Source of the DNA: an uncultured Collinsella sp.
Lineage (GTDB): Bacteria > Actinomycetota > Coriobacteriia > Coriobacteriales > Coriobacteriaceae
NCBI GenBank assembly: GCA_902490095.1
Contig: CABUCQ010000005.1
Location: 1-34,237, forward strand
Direction of reading: 5' to 3'
Length of the DNA stretch: 34,237 nucleotides
Below are positions 1 to 8,171 of the stretch, piece after piece; within the stretch, counting starts at the first letter, position 1, and the number at the start of each line of letters is the position of its first letter. The notes beneath the pieces are model-generated. The model saw nothing but the letters and a program-made list of their open reading frames with translations. It did not search any database and was not told where the DNA came from. A program made the translations under genes and the position numbers.

Positions 1-227
1 TGACGCGCCCCCGCAGTGCCCGCTTCCCCCAAGGACAATTATCAGTGCAGGTAGAAAGCCTGCTGCTTTTCATAAAACGCGATTGTGCTTGCGGATGTCG
101 GGCCAAACGTAGTAGATAGGCCGATTTCGTGGCGGGCGGGTTCAGCTGATTCCCCGGGGACGTCTGGAGACGGAAGAAAACGGATCAATTTTGCTCTTGA
201 GGGCCACGATGCCCGTCATATCAGCCG
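1..227. other. Left-edge gene-free stretch
   Basis: I see no convincing gene here. The open frames lack a ribosome site and any recognisable protein. The stretch lies downstream of the minus-strand S-component gene, so it is either its trailer or the leader of a gene beyond the left edge. I compared the GC-rich first 60 bases with a cobalamin-riboswitch core and found no proper match. Confidence 0.4.
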
Positions 228-395
228 GCCATTTCAAAACTGTGACGGTTTACGGGGCTGAATCGCGAACCCCCAACCATACACAATTCCGAGATAATAA
301 AACCGCAGGTAAACGGCTTGCTCTATTTCGGAAAAAGCCGGTATGGTCGGCCCACGCCAATCTAGCCCCGTAAACCGGCATAGTTTTGAAATGGC
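228..395. repeat. Palindromic element with about 34-bp inverted ends (MITE/REP-like)
   Basis: The left end (228-261, starting GCCATTTCAAAACTGTGACG) is the near-perfect inverse of the right end (362-395, ending TAGTTTTGAAATGGC), with about three mismatches. Inside, CCAACCATAC near 272 pairs with GTATGGTCGG near 341, so much of the 168 bp could fold as one long hairpin. It lies just past the stop codon side of the minus-strand S-component gene and could also act as its transcript end. No transposase is present. A non-autonomous repeat is the simplest reading. Confidence 0.7.
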
Positions 396-443
396 GCTTC
401 GGCAGTATTGGCAGTATTGATTCTCGCGCCGGCGCAACCGCCA

Positions 444-1145
444 CTACAGCCCGTACTTCACGACGACTCGGCTGATGCGGCGACACCAGGGCTTGTACAG
501 GGCGGCCAAAAACACGCAGGTCGCGAAGCCGTGCGTGATATCGAACGGTACGGCGGTGGCAAGACGCGCCACGGCGCCCGCCCACGTGAGCGGTTGTACA
601 AAACCGATAATGTCATACGCGTTGATCACCACGCCGTACAGCAGACCCGAAGCAAAGCCGTACGCCATCAGCGCCGGCATGCGCACGGTTCCATCCGCAC
701 GGTCGAACGCACCTGCATGCGCCAGCGCACCGCCAACATAGCCAACCAGGCCCCAGGCATACATCTGCCACGGCGTCCACATGCCCTGTCCAAAAAAGAA
801 ATTGCTGGTCAACGCCGCCAGCGCACCGACCATAAAGCCGTTACGGCGACCAAGCGTCGCCCCCGCAATAATGGCAATGGCGCTCACCGGTTTAAAGTCG
901 GGAATGGGGCCGAACAAGATGCGGCCCGCCGCGGCCAGTGCCGCCAACACCAGCGTGGGCATAATCTGGCGCAGGCCCGGTCGCGACGCCTCGTAACCCG
1001 CAAAAAACAGTGCGAGCACGAGCACCACCATAGCGAACATCAACAAAGCAGCCTGGGCAATGCCCAGATACAGCATGATGCCCATGCATGGCGGCACGAA
1101 CAAAAGCACTGGCCCCTCTATGTAGCGCCATATACGAGCAAGCAC
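444..1145 (-). CDS. ECF transporter S component (substrate-binding membrane subunit)
   Basis: This 233-residue integral membrane protein resembles the S components of energy-coupling factor importers, which bind a vitamin or metal and dock on an EcfT/EcfA module. About six hydrophobic helices are visible. The conserved core around residues 75-140 contains PDFKPVSAIAIIAGATLG and a following TSNFFFGQG-MWTPWQMYAWG segment, characteristic of vitamin-type S components. The start is GTG at 1145, chosen because AGGAG sits five bases upstream (GCAAGAGGAGCTCGC-GTG). It stands alone; the EcfT and ATPase genes are 5.4 kb away on the same strand, separated by unrelated genes, so a shared transporter is plausible but unproven. 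The substrate cannot be read from the sequence. Confidence 0.8.
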   Translation of the reverse strand: MLARIWRYIEGPVLLFVPPCMGIMLYLGIAQAALLMFAMVVLVLALFFAGYEASRPGLRQIMPTLVLAALAAAGRILFGPIPDFKPVSAIAIIAGATLGRRNGFMVGALAALTSNFFFGQGMWTPWQMYAWGLVGYVGGALAHAGAFDRADGTVRMPALMAYGFASGLLYGVVINAYDIIGFVQPLTWAGAVARLATAVPFDITHGFATCVFLAALYKPWCRRISRVVVKYGL

Positions 1146-1333
1146 GCGAGCTCCTCTTGCGATCTTTCTCTATCGTTCGCGCCCCATTGTGGCACACGCG
1201 CAGTACAGGTTCATCGACGATACATTCCACTCGTTAAACAAAACAACGCGCATGCGACTGAAGCCAATCGCATGCGCGCAAAAGGAGAGGCAAACTATCG
1301 CGAATGATTCGTTAGACGAGTCTGTCCTTCAGG

Positions 1334-1837
1334 CTATTCCACCTCGAGCATTTCCTCGGTCTGCGGGGCCTTTTCGCCCACGAGAACATGGGCGACCTTT
1401 GCTGCAACCGGATCGAACAGCAAGCCGCCAACCACGACAAAGGCCCAACCGCCGGTTGCAAGCTTTACCCAACGAGAGAAATAGGTCGTTTCGCCCACGA
1501 GGCCAAAGCCGGTCTGGAACGCTATCTCAGCCAAACCGATAATCAAAAAGAGCAGCGTGGCGGCGAACACCGTGCCCGCGATCTTTGACGCAGGGCCACC
1601 CGGTTTGAATCCGAAGAAATCAACCCAGTCCCCAACGACCCTTCCAAACTGCGGTAGTGAGCTCACCGCCTCTGCGATGACGACAGCGAGCGCAAGCTGC
1701 CCCCAAAAACCGGTAGGACTCGACATATCGAGTGCCGCTTTGCCTTCGATAATAGGCAAAAAGGAGCACATCAGGAGCGGGTTCACCAGGGCATTGATTA
1801 TGCCAGCGACCCTCGTTTCTCGAGTATTCATATTCAT
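1334..1837 (-). CDS. Small integral membrane protein of unknown function
   Basis: I do not recognise this 167-residue protein. It has about four hydrophobic segments (roughly residues 10-30, 45-65, 85-110 and 128-148), short charged loops and an acidic C-terminus (EKAPQTEEMLEVE). It starts ATG-AAT-ATG after an AAGGA ribosome site (AAGGAATATATGAATATG), so either ATG could serve. It lies 70 bp downstream of the LuxR-type membrane regulator on the same strand, which suggests it is co-transcribed with or controlled by that regulator. No signal peptide cleavage site or enzymatic motif is visible. Confidence 0.6.
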   Translation of the reverse strand: MNMNTRETRVAGIINALVNPLLMCSFLPIIEGKAALDMSSPTGFWGQLALAVVIAEAVSSLPQFGRVVGDWVDFFGFKPGGPASKIAGTVFAATLLFLIIGLAEIAFQTGFGLVGETTYFSRWVKLATGGWAFVVVGGLLFDPVAAKVAHVLVGEKAPQTEEMLEVE

Positions 1838-1907
1838 ATATTCCTTGAGTTTTCGTAGTGATACGGTACGTGGAGAAACCGCGCCTCTACTGGAAAGCCA
1901 GTTTTAA

Positions 1908-2939
1908 TTACTTTTCCGCAGGAGCGGCAGCACCACGCGAACGCTCGTAAAACATGCCCATGAGTTCGCTACGACGCGAGACAGACAGTTTTCGATAGAT
2001 GCTATGGACGTGAGCCTTGACCGTTCCCAACGAGATAACTAAATCGTTTGCTATCTGCTGGTTCCCCTGTCCCGTCAGAACTCGAGACAATACTTCTTGC
2101 TCGCGCGGCGTGAGCTCATACAGCGCGCAAAAATCGGCGATGTCATCGGCGCCCTGCTTTGCCGCACGCTGCTCCGTCTCCAAGCGATACAAGTCCAGAC
2201 GATCGCGAACAAGCTGTTCGGTTCGGCGCACATGGAATTCATCTTGATAATGGCGCGCGTAGATGATGCAGGAGATGGCAAGACCGGCCCACAGAGCGTC
2301 TTCCATAATAACAATCTTGCCGACGTAAAACGGAACGGAACCAGAACGCATATACATGGCTGCGTAGATAAGGTCCTCGCCAATCGAGGCGGCGTAGGCG
2401 CAAAGGCACAAAAGAAGCAGCGAACGCAAAAGATGCAGCGCGCGAGAATCAGCATCCTCCACGGGGGCGGAATGCGCCAAGCCCATCAGGCTCCAGGCAC
2501 AAAGAGAAATCATGACCAAGGGATCGATAAAGAGAAATACCATGTCGGATACGATGCCCAGATAAACTGTCCCCGCCAAGCAACGAACCAGAGCGAGCAC
2601 CGGGAAGAGAAGGAACAAAGCCGATCGTGCGGTACGCTTGGTCACATCACATGCCAGCAAATAGAAGAGGATCTCCTCGCCCATCTGAGAGAGCGTCTTC
2701 GCTATTCCAAAAAGGGTCAAAGCACCATGGGGGCCAAAGCTGCCTCCCGAAGAGAACGTCCCCGACACAAGGGGCGATCCCATATCGGCCACTCCTTCGA
2801 GGGCCAGCAGGGCCATGAGCATAGAGAGGTACGCAAAGCGCTTGCTCTCCGTCACGCCCCTGGTCACACCGCAGAAAAAGGCGGCGCAGACAAAGAGGCA
2901 AAGGAAAAACACGTTGTAAAGATAGATATAAAACCCCAC
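1908..2939 (-). CDS. Membrane-anchored LuxR-type transcriptional regulator
   Basis: The N-terminal 220 residues carry about seven hydrophobic helices. The C-terminal 65 residues are a LuxR/GerE helix-turn-helix (LTPREQEVLSRVLTGQGNQQ, then GTVKAHVHSIYRKL). Such fusions, where a membrane sensor domain controls a LuxR DNA-binding head, are common in Coriobacteria; the ligand is unknown. I chose the GTG at 2939 (protein start MGFYIYLYN) because a strong Shine-Dalgarno (AAAAGGGGAGG) lies eight bases upstream. An in-frame ATG at 2975 adds 12 residues but has no ribosome site and overlaps a 7-bp tandem repeat. The membrane protein at 1334-1837 follows on the same strand and is a likely target. Confidence 0.85.
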   Translation of the reverse strand: MGFYIYLYNVFFLCLFVCAAFFCGVTRGVTESKRFAYLSMLMALLALEGVADMGSPLVSGTFSSGGSFGPHGALTLFGIAKTLSQMGEEILFYLLACDVTKRTARSALFLLFPVLALVRCLAGTVYLGIVSDMVFLFIDPLVMISLCAWSLMGLAHSAPVEDADSRALHLLRSLLLLCLCAYAASIGEDLIYAAMYMRSGSVPFYVGKIVIMEDALWAGLAISCIIYARHYQDEFHVRRTEQLVRDRLDLYRLETEQRAAKQGADDIADFCALYELTPREQEVLSRVLTGQGNQQIANDLVISLGTVKAHVHSIYRKLSVSRRSELMGMFYERSRGAAAPAEK

Positions 2940-2946
2940 GAGCTTG

Positions 2947-2957
2947 TCCTCCCCTTT
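2947..2957 (-). promoter_or_regulatory. Ribosome-binding site that decides the LuxR start
   Basis: Read on the minus strand, AAAGGGGAGGA precedes GTG at 2939 with good spacing. It lies inside the longer frame from 2975, so the longer start would have to translate through it. This favours the shorter protein. Confidence 0.65.
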
Positions 2958-2968
2958 TGCCGCAATGG

Positions 2969-2996
2969 GACTCATGACTCATGACTCATGACTCAT
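2969..2996. repeat. Four perfect tandem copies of the heptamer GACTCAT
   Basis: GACTCAT is repeated at 2969-2975, 2976-2982, 2983-2989 and 2990-2996 with no mismatch. On the minus strand each copy contributes an ATG, so the four ATGs fall in shifting frames just upstream of the LuxR regulator. Two of the upstream ATGs (2996, 2989) read into a stop after five codons. The one at 2982 opens a 111-codon out-of-frame reading frame. Confidence 0.95.
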
Positions 2997-3049
2997 GATA
3001 GCGCAACGGTACCCCGCGGATATTCGAACCGGCCGCAACCCGCAAGAGA

Positions 3050-3082
3050 CGGGCGGCAAGGCTCGAGTAACCCTACCGCCCG
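3050..3082 (-). terminator. Possible hairpin terminator after the MATE gene
   Basis: CGGGCGG on one arm and CCGCCCG on the other flank a loop of about 15 bases, with a further AGG/CCT pairing inside. It lies about 30 bp past the MATE stop codon on the minus strand. No T-run follows, so termination efficiency is doubtful. Confidence 0.35.
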
Positions 3083-3111
3083 CAATTTATTGCAGAATCC
3101 GATTGTTTGAT

Positions 3112-4524
3112 TTACATCTCTTCGGCAGCCGCAGCGCGAGCAGCCTCGAGAACCTCTTCGGGAAGCTCGACGCCCTCATCGGTGTTGTAGCCGTACTTCT
3201 GGGCACCTTTTTTGAGGAAGAAGAGCGAAACCACAGCGGTAAAGGCCTCGGCAACGGTCAGAGCCAGCCACACGCCGTCGCCGCCCATGACCATGGGAAG
3301 CACCAGCAGCAAAGCGATGGGAAGAACGAGCGAACGCAGGGTAGAGATGATGAGAGGCATCATCGTGTCGTTGAAGGCCGTGAGCATGTTCTGAATACAG
3401 ATATTGATGCCGACGAGGCCAGCGCAAGAGGCGAAGAGAATCCACTTCTGGGAAGCGAGGGTATATACGGGGTCGCCGGGGACCTGACCATAGACCAACA
3501 GGATCGGCTTCATCATAACGATACCCAGGACAGCAATAACGACGATGAGGATAGCGCTCAGACGACGGTACTTCTGGTACGTGCCGTGAATCTTCTTGGA
3601 ATTGTTTTCGCCGATCTGATAGCTAATGATCGGCGTAGCGCCCTTACCAAAGCCAATGAACGGGCCAACAAAGAGGAACTGCACGTACAGGAAGATTGCG
3701 GCAACGGCGACGCCGTCGGCCCCAAAGTACTTCATGGCCTGGATGTTGTAGATAGCGGTCATGAAGCCGGTGGCGGCACTGTAGATAAAGTCGGCAAGGC
3801 CGATCTTGCAGCTCTCGGCGACATTCTTCGCGGGACAGGCCGGCGAGTCATAATGCAGGGCACTGCTCTTGGAGAAGATGACGACTGCAGAAGCGATGGC
3901 GGCAAAGGCAGAGCCGGTACCAAAGCCAAGAGCTGCACCCGTGGTGCCCAGACCAAGCGTACCCTGGTAGACAACGTCCATGCCCAGCGTGACCAGACCA
4001 CCAAGGATGGTGATCACCATGCAATGCGTGGGCTTACCAGCAGTGAGCAGCCACATCTGGAAACCGAGCTGGATGGTGTAGAGCGGCATGAAGAAGCGGT
4101 GCACGTTCCAATAGGTGGTGCAGACGGGAGCGAGGCCTGCGTCAGCGCCCATGAAGTACCACACCTGGTCGCCAGCAAAGCTGATGGCAAAGCCCCAAAC
4201 GGTAGCGATGATGGTCGAGATGAGAAGCACGCAAGTGAAGGTCTTGTTTGCCTCGGTCGTCTTCTTCTCGCCCAGAAGCTTGCCCAGAAGGGCGGCGGAA
4301 CCGCCGGAGAACAGGAAGGCGATGGCCTCTACCACTGCCTGAGCAGGATAGACGATGTTAATGGCCGAAAGCGTCGCCGTGCTGTTGAAGTTGGTGGCGA
4401 TAGCGGTGTCGAAAATCTGATAGATACCGGTCCAGAGCTGCAGCAGGATCGAGGGAGCTGCAAAGAGGAACAGACCGATAAGCGTGTAGTTACGCGCGAG
4501 CTTGTTAGGGCTGGTTTCTGCCAT
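3112..4524 (-). CDS. MATE-family multidrug/metabolite efflux transporter
   Basis: This 470-residue protein is the usual MATE length, with about twelve membrane helices in two six-helix halves. MATE proteins export cationic or metabolite substrates by Na+ or H+ antiport at the plasma membrane. Recognisable pieces are the N-terminal LFLFAAPSILLQLWTGIYQI with its following D-T-A region, and the mid-protein FGKGATPIISYQIGEN, typical of the family. The ATG at 4524 is preceded by GGAAGG and lies one base after the TAA of the amidohydrolase gene, so the two are translationally coupled. A joint role, such as exporting the hydrolase product or its toxic substrate, is inference. The C-terminal tail is acidic (EGVELPEEVLEAARAAAAEE). 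Confidence 0.9.
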   Translation of the reverse strand: MAETSPNKLARNYTLIGLFLFAAPSILLQLWTGIYQIFDTAIATNFNSTATLSAINIVYPAQAVVEAIAFLFSGGSAALLGKLLGEKKTTEANKTFTCVLLISTIIATVWGFAISFAGDQVWYFMGADAGLAPVCTTYWNVHRFFMPLYTIQLGFQMWLLTAGKPTHCMVITILGGLVTLGMDVVYQGTLGLGTTGAALGFGTGSAFAAIASAVVIFSKSSALHYDSPACPAKNVAESCKIGLADFIYSAATGFMTAIYNIQAMKYFGADGVAVAAIFLYVQFLFVGPFIGFGKGATPIISYQIGENNSKKIHGTYQKYRRLSAILIVVIAVLGIVMMKPILLVYGQVPGDPVYTLASQKWILFASCAGLVGINICIQNMLTAFNDTMMPLIISTLRSLVLPIALLLVLPMVMGGDGVWLALTVAEAFTAVVSLFFLKKGAQKYGYNTDEGVELPEEVLEAARAAAAEEM

Positions 4525-4525
4525 A

Positions 4526-6166
4526 TTACTCGCCTTCCTTCTCGTACATGGTCTTGCCGTCGATGACGGTCATGAGGCACTTGGCCTCGTGGATGGTGTG
4601 GGGATCGATGGACGTGATGTCGCGGTCCATGAGCACGAAGTCGGCTTCCTTGCCCACTTCGATGGAACCGATGCGCTTCTCGAGGAAGTTCTGATACGCA
4701 CCATTGATGGTGCCGGCGCAGATCATGTCCTCGACGGATACACGCTGGTTCGGGTCGAGCACGGTCTCTTCCGAAGCGTCGCCGGGCGCGCAGCGAGTCA
4801 CGCCGACCTCCAAGCCCTCCATGGGATCGGGGTTTGACACGGGGAAGTCGGTCGCCGAAGTGACGACCATGCCGCGGTCCCAGAACTTCTTGAGCGGATA
4901 CTCGGACTCGGCACGCTCACCAAGCTGAGCGTGCTCCAGGGACTCATAGCACACGGGGTCCTTGAAGTGCCATGTGGGATTGGCGCAAGCGATACCCTTG
5001 AGCGCGGCAAAACGATCGATGTCCTCGTCGCGCATGACCTGCAGGTGCGTAATGGTCGGGCGCCAGTCATCTTTCGGATCGGTTGCCTGGGCATACTCAA
5101 AACCGTCGAGCGCCATGGAGATGGCCGCGTCGCCGATAGCGTGCACATGCACCTGGAAGCCCTTTTCCTTGGCATAGCGAACCATGGCGTTGTAATCGTC
5201 GGGCTCGCAGTTGGGAACGCCGCGGAAACCAGGCTTGTCGGTGTAGTCATCCAGCAGGTAAGCCGTACCAGATTCGATGACACCATCGAGCACGAACTTG
5301 ATGTTGTTGCACTGATAGTGCTCGCCGCGATAGGAATCGCGAACCTTGGCGCAGCGATCGATCTTGTCGAGGCCCTCGTGCTCGGGCTTGCAATAGAAGC
5401 CGGAGGTTACCTTGAGCTTGAGCTTACCCTCGATGTCGAGCTCCTCGAGAGCAATTTGAGCATTGACCTCATCGCGAAGAATCGGCTCGTAAATATTGGT
5501 AATACCGACCGCAAGCAAGTCCTCCTGCAACGTAAGAATGGCGCTCTTGAACTCTTCGACCGTATAGGAACGAATCGCCTTGAAGACATCGTTCATGGCC
5601 CAATCGCGCACAAGACCCGTAGGCTCCTGCGTCTCGGGATCCAAAACGATGGTTCCAGCCTCCTGGCTCACAAAGCCGCGACCGATGCCGGCCTTCTCGA
5701 GGCACTTGCTGTTGACCCAATAGGAGTGGCCGTCGTAGGAACCGATAAGCATCGGCACGTCCGGGCACACTGCGTCCAGCAGCTCCTTGGCCTGGATCTT
5801 GCCCTCGTTCTCGAACACGGCGTTGTCCCAACCCATGCCCTTATAGAACTCGCGTCCGGGATGCTCTTCCACATATTTGCGGATGGTATCCACGTACTCG
5901 TCCACGGTCTCGAGACCCAAAATGTCGATCTCGTAGGCAAACTGGCCAGCACCAGACGAGAAGTGCATATGAGCATCGCAGAAGCCCGGCATGAACATGC
6001 CGTCGCCCGCCTCGATCACCTTGGTGTCGGGACCGACGTACTCGCTCACCCCCGCCTCGTCACCCACATAGACGAAGACGCCATCCTTAATCGCTACTGC
6101 CTGAGCCGTAAACTCTGCGCGATTGGACGTGAACACCTTCCCCTTAAGTACGGTATCCGCTTGCAT
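4526..6166 (-). CDS. Metal-dependent amidohydrolase, YtcJ/NfdA-like (Amidohydro_3)
   Basis: This 546-residue cytosolic enzyme has the composite layout of the Amidohydro_3 group: an N-terminal beta-sandwich part, then a metal-binding TIM barrel. H66 and H68 lie in PGFCDAHMHF. Later come the barrel segments FVLDGVIESGTA, VHVHAIGDAAI, ITHLQVMRDED and TSATDFPVSNP, which supply the other expected metal ligands and the catalytic Asp. Relatives hydrolyse N-substituted formamides or other amides; the substrate here is unknown. The ATG at 6166 follows AAAGGAG with six-base spacing. The MATE exporter starts one base after its stop. Upstream lies a repeat region of 54-bp period. Confidence 0.88.
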   Translation of the reverse strand: MQADTVLKGKVFTSNRAEFTAQAVAIKDGVFVYVGDEAGVSEYVGPDTKVIEAGDGMFMPGFCDAHMHFSSGAGQFAYEIDILGLETVDEYVDTIRKYVEEHPGREFYKGMGWDNAVFENEGKIQAKELLDAVCPDVPMLIGSYDGHSYWVNSKCLEKAGIGRGFVSQEAGTIVLDPETQEPTGLVRDWAMNDVFKAIRSYTVEEFKSAILTLQEDLLAVGITNIYEPILRDEVNAQIALEELDIEGKLKLKVTSGFYCKPEHEGLDKIDRCAKVRDSYRGEHYQCNNIKFVLDGVIESGTAYLLDDYTDKPGFRGVPNCEPDDYNAMVRYAKEKGFQVHVHAIGDAAISMALDGFEYAQATDPKDDWRPTITHLQVMRDEDIDRFAALKGIACANPTWHFKDPVCYESLEHAQLGERAESEYPLKKFWDRGMVVTSATDFPVSNPDPMEGLEVGVTRCAPGDASEETVLDPNQRVSVEDMICAGTINGAYQNFLEKRIGSIEVGKEADFVLMDRDITSIDPHTIHEAKCLMTVIDGKTMYEKEGE

Positions 6167-6527
6167 CGCAAACTCCTTTCCTGCGATCCGCTTCTCAGTC
6201 CAAAACGGATTTCGCTGGAAAGACTACGGTCGGAAAGGAGGTTTATTCTATGCGCCAAACGGTCAATTTCACTCAACCTTAGTTGTACAAACAGATTATT
6301 TTGGCAGGCAAAACGGCCTATTTCATTCTTCGGCGCCATAACACCACGTCCCGTTCGCGCGAGGAGAACGACCGCTCATGGCTCACATAGGACGCGTTTT
6401 GGCGCGCTTATACCCCTAGGGTTTACCCTCCGTCTATCCGTTGTCGATAGCCGTATTGGGCCCATGGCGCCCCTCGGCGGCGCCCGATGCCCAAACGGCA
6501 AGCCCGCGCCTGCCGCCACGAGGCCGT
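6167..6527. other. 360-bp intergenic region with 54-bp-period repeats
   Basis: I find no convincing gene. The region separates the amidohydrolase start from the end of the fused ECF ATPase gene. It must contain the amidohydrolase promoter (minus strand), for which I see no clear consensus pair. Its notable content is the AAACGG-repeat described separately. The stretch 6340-6527 is GC-rich with no recognised structure. Confidence 0.5.
6203..6328. repeat. Degenerate direct repeat of 54-bp period
   Basis: The word AAACGG recurs at 6203, 6257 and 6311, exactly 54 bp apart. Each copy is followed by an (A)TTTC word (ATTTCGCTGG, TCAATTTCACTC, CCTATTTCATTC). The bases before copies 2 and 3 also match (TTATTCTATGCGCC versus TTATTTTGGCAGGCA). 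The period is a multiple of three and of nearly five helical turns. Confidence 0.7.
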
Positions 6528-8171
6528 CTACGCCCTATAGAACACGTTGTCGGCAAAGAAGTCGGCCGGGGGCTCCATGCAGGCAATCTCGCCGTCAAAC
6601 ATCATGGCGACGTCGTCGGCTACCTGCTCGGCAAAGTCCAAATCGTGCGTAGCCATGATGACGGTGCCGCCAGCCTTCGCATGGTCACGCAGGGCGCGGG
6701 CGATGATGCGGCGGCTCTCCAGGTCCAAGCCCTTCGTGGGCTCGTCAAGCAGCAGCAACTCGGGGCCAATCAGCAGCAGCTTTGCCAGTGCGAGCAGCTG
6801 GCGCTGTCCACCCGAGAGATCGTAGGGGTGGCGCGTCTCCAGGCCGTCCAATCCCAGTTGCGCCGCACGCTCCCGCGCCAAGTTCTCGTCATATCCGCAG
6901 GTCGAGGCCCATTCCATCAGCTCATCGCGAACCGTCTCGGCAACCAGCAATGCTTTGGGATTCTGAGGCAGCAGCGCCGCCGAGGCCGCTCCGCGCACCA
7001 TGCGGCCGCGCTGCAGCTTGGCGGTCTTCGCCAGCACCGAGAGCATCGTCGACTTGCCGCAGCCGTTACCGCCCACAACCGCATGCACCGCACCGGCCGA
7101 AAACGCCACGTCGAGCCCGCGCAGCACCCAACCGCCCGCGCGATCGTAGCGAAACCAGCCTTCCGACAGGGTGGTAGCCGACCCGCCGTGCATTTTTTGG
7201 AGTATTCTGCTTCCATCCGTGCGCGGGAAGGCTTCCGAGCCGTTCTCGAGCGACGATTGCGCCACAAATTCGGACGATTTGTCCAATTCCGAACTTTTTT
7301 TCGCACTCGATACGTCCCCGGACGGCTCCAGAGAGCCCAAATTGTCCTCACGCCTGCTGAATACTCCTTTTTTTGCACATCGGATGGCACCCCACCCCAA
7401 CATATCATCGGAAACCAGCGATTCTCGGCGTCCCAAAGAAGCCATATCCGCCACCTCGCGCACGCGGCCGCCCTCAATCCGGTACGCACACGTCGCATAC
7501 TCGAGCATCGGCCGCGGTTGATGCGTAGCCACAACAACCGTGCAGCCCAGCTCACGGTTCACGCGAAACAGCGCGTGCAGAAAATTCTTCTCGGCAACGG
7601 GATCGAGCTGAGACGTGGGCTCGTCGAGTAGCAGCACACGCGGACGCAGCGCCAGGACGGCGGCAAGCGACAGCAGCTGCTTGCGGCCACCCGAAAGCGT
7701 GTCGGTATCGCGATGAAGCCAATCTTCCAGACCAAAGAAATAGCTGGTCTCAGCTACGCGACGGCGCATCTCATCACGTGCTAGCCCCAAGTTTTCCAGG
7801 CCAAACGCCATCTCGTGCCACACGGTTTCGCACACGATCTGGTTCTCGGGATCCTGGAACACATAGCCCACGCGCTCCGCCGATGCCCGCACATCCATGT
7901 CGGCGACGGGCTCGCCCAGCACGCGCAGTTCGCCAGTGCGCTCGCCCGCCGGAGCGATCTCGGGCTTGAGCAGCGACAGCAGCGTCGACTTACCCGATCC
8001 GGTACCGCCAACAAGCAGCGCAAATGCACCTTGGGGAACAGACCAGTCGAGCCCCTCGAGCACCGCAGCATCAGCATCGGGGTAGGCAAAGCTCAGGCTC
8101 CGCACCTCAATCGCCGGCATATCCGGGCCGCACGCCGCGCCCGACACCGGGCCCCTATCCAACCGAGCCAT
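6528..8171 (-). CDS. Fused double ECF transporter ATPase (EcfA-EcfA')
   Basis: One 547-residue chain carries two complete ABC ATPase domains, which in most bacteria are two proteins. Domain 1 has Walker A GGTGSGKST near residue 55, signature LSGGRKQ and Walker B VLLLDEPTSQLDP. Domain 2 has GGNGCGKST near 355, LSGGQRQ and LLLLDEPTKGLDL. Together they would drive EcfT and an S component for micronutrient uptake at the inner face of the membrane. The ATG overlaps the EcfT stop in TGATG, so translation is coupled. Between the domains, residues of roughly 263-329 form a Ser/Lys-rich linker encoded by AT-richer DNA with inverted ends (see the repeat entry), unlike the rest of the gene. Confidence 0.92.
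   Translation of the reverse strand: MARLDRGPVSGAACGPDMPAIEVRSLSFAYPDADAAVLEGLDWSVPQGAFALLVGGTGSGKSTLLSLLKPEIAPAGERTGELRVLGEPVADMDVRASAERVGYVFQDPENQIVCETVWHEMAFGLENLGLARDEMRRRVAETSYFFGLEDWLHRDTDTLSGGRKQLLSLAAVLALRPRVLLLDEPTSQLDPVAEKNFLHALFRVNRELGCTVVVATHQPRPMLEYATCAYRIEGGRVREVADMASLGRRESLVSDDMLGWGAIRCAKKGVFSRREDNLGSLEPSGDVSSAKKSSELDKSSEFVAQSSLENGSEAFPRTDGSRILQKMHGGSATTLSEGWFRYDRAGGWVLRGLDVAFSAGAVHAVVGGNGCGKSTMLSVLAKTAKLQRGRMVRGAASAALLPQNPKALLVAETVRDELMEWASTCGYDENLARERAAQLGLDGLETRHPYDLSGGQRQLLALAKLLLIGPELLLLDEPTKGLDLESRRIIARALRDHAKAGGTVIMATHDLDFAEQVADDVAMMFDGEIACMEPPADFFADNVFYRA
7186..7382. repeat. Palindromic element inserted in frame in the ECF ATPase linker
   Basis: The left end TGCATTTTTTGGAGTATTC (near 7188) is the inverse of GAATACTCCTTTTTTTGCA at the right end (near 7357-7377), with only A/T-run differences. 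Centrally, TTCGGACGATTTG-TCCAATTCCGAA is itself palindromic. The block translates without a stop in the ecfA frame to a low-complexity Ser/Lys/Glu linker. It is more AT-rich than both flanking ABC domains. The arms and base composition suggest an inserted repeat; insertion is inference. Confidence 0.6.

Noticed and set aside
1..60. Possible cobalamin riboswitch at the left edge near an ECF S component
   Set aside because: The GC-rich words resemble parts of a B12 core, but order and spacing do not match the consensus on either strand.
6094..6339. 81-codon minus-strand frame covering the 54-bp repeats
   Set aside because: It overlaps the amidohydrolase start, has no ribosome site and encodes only the periodic repeat; better treated as a DNA repeat.
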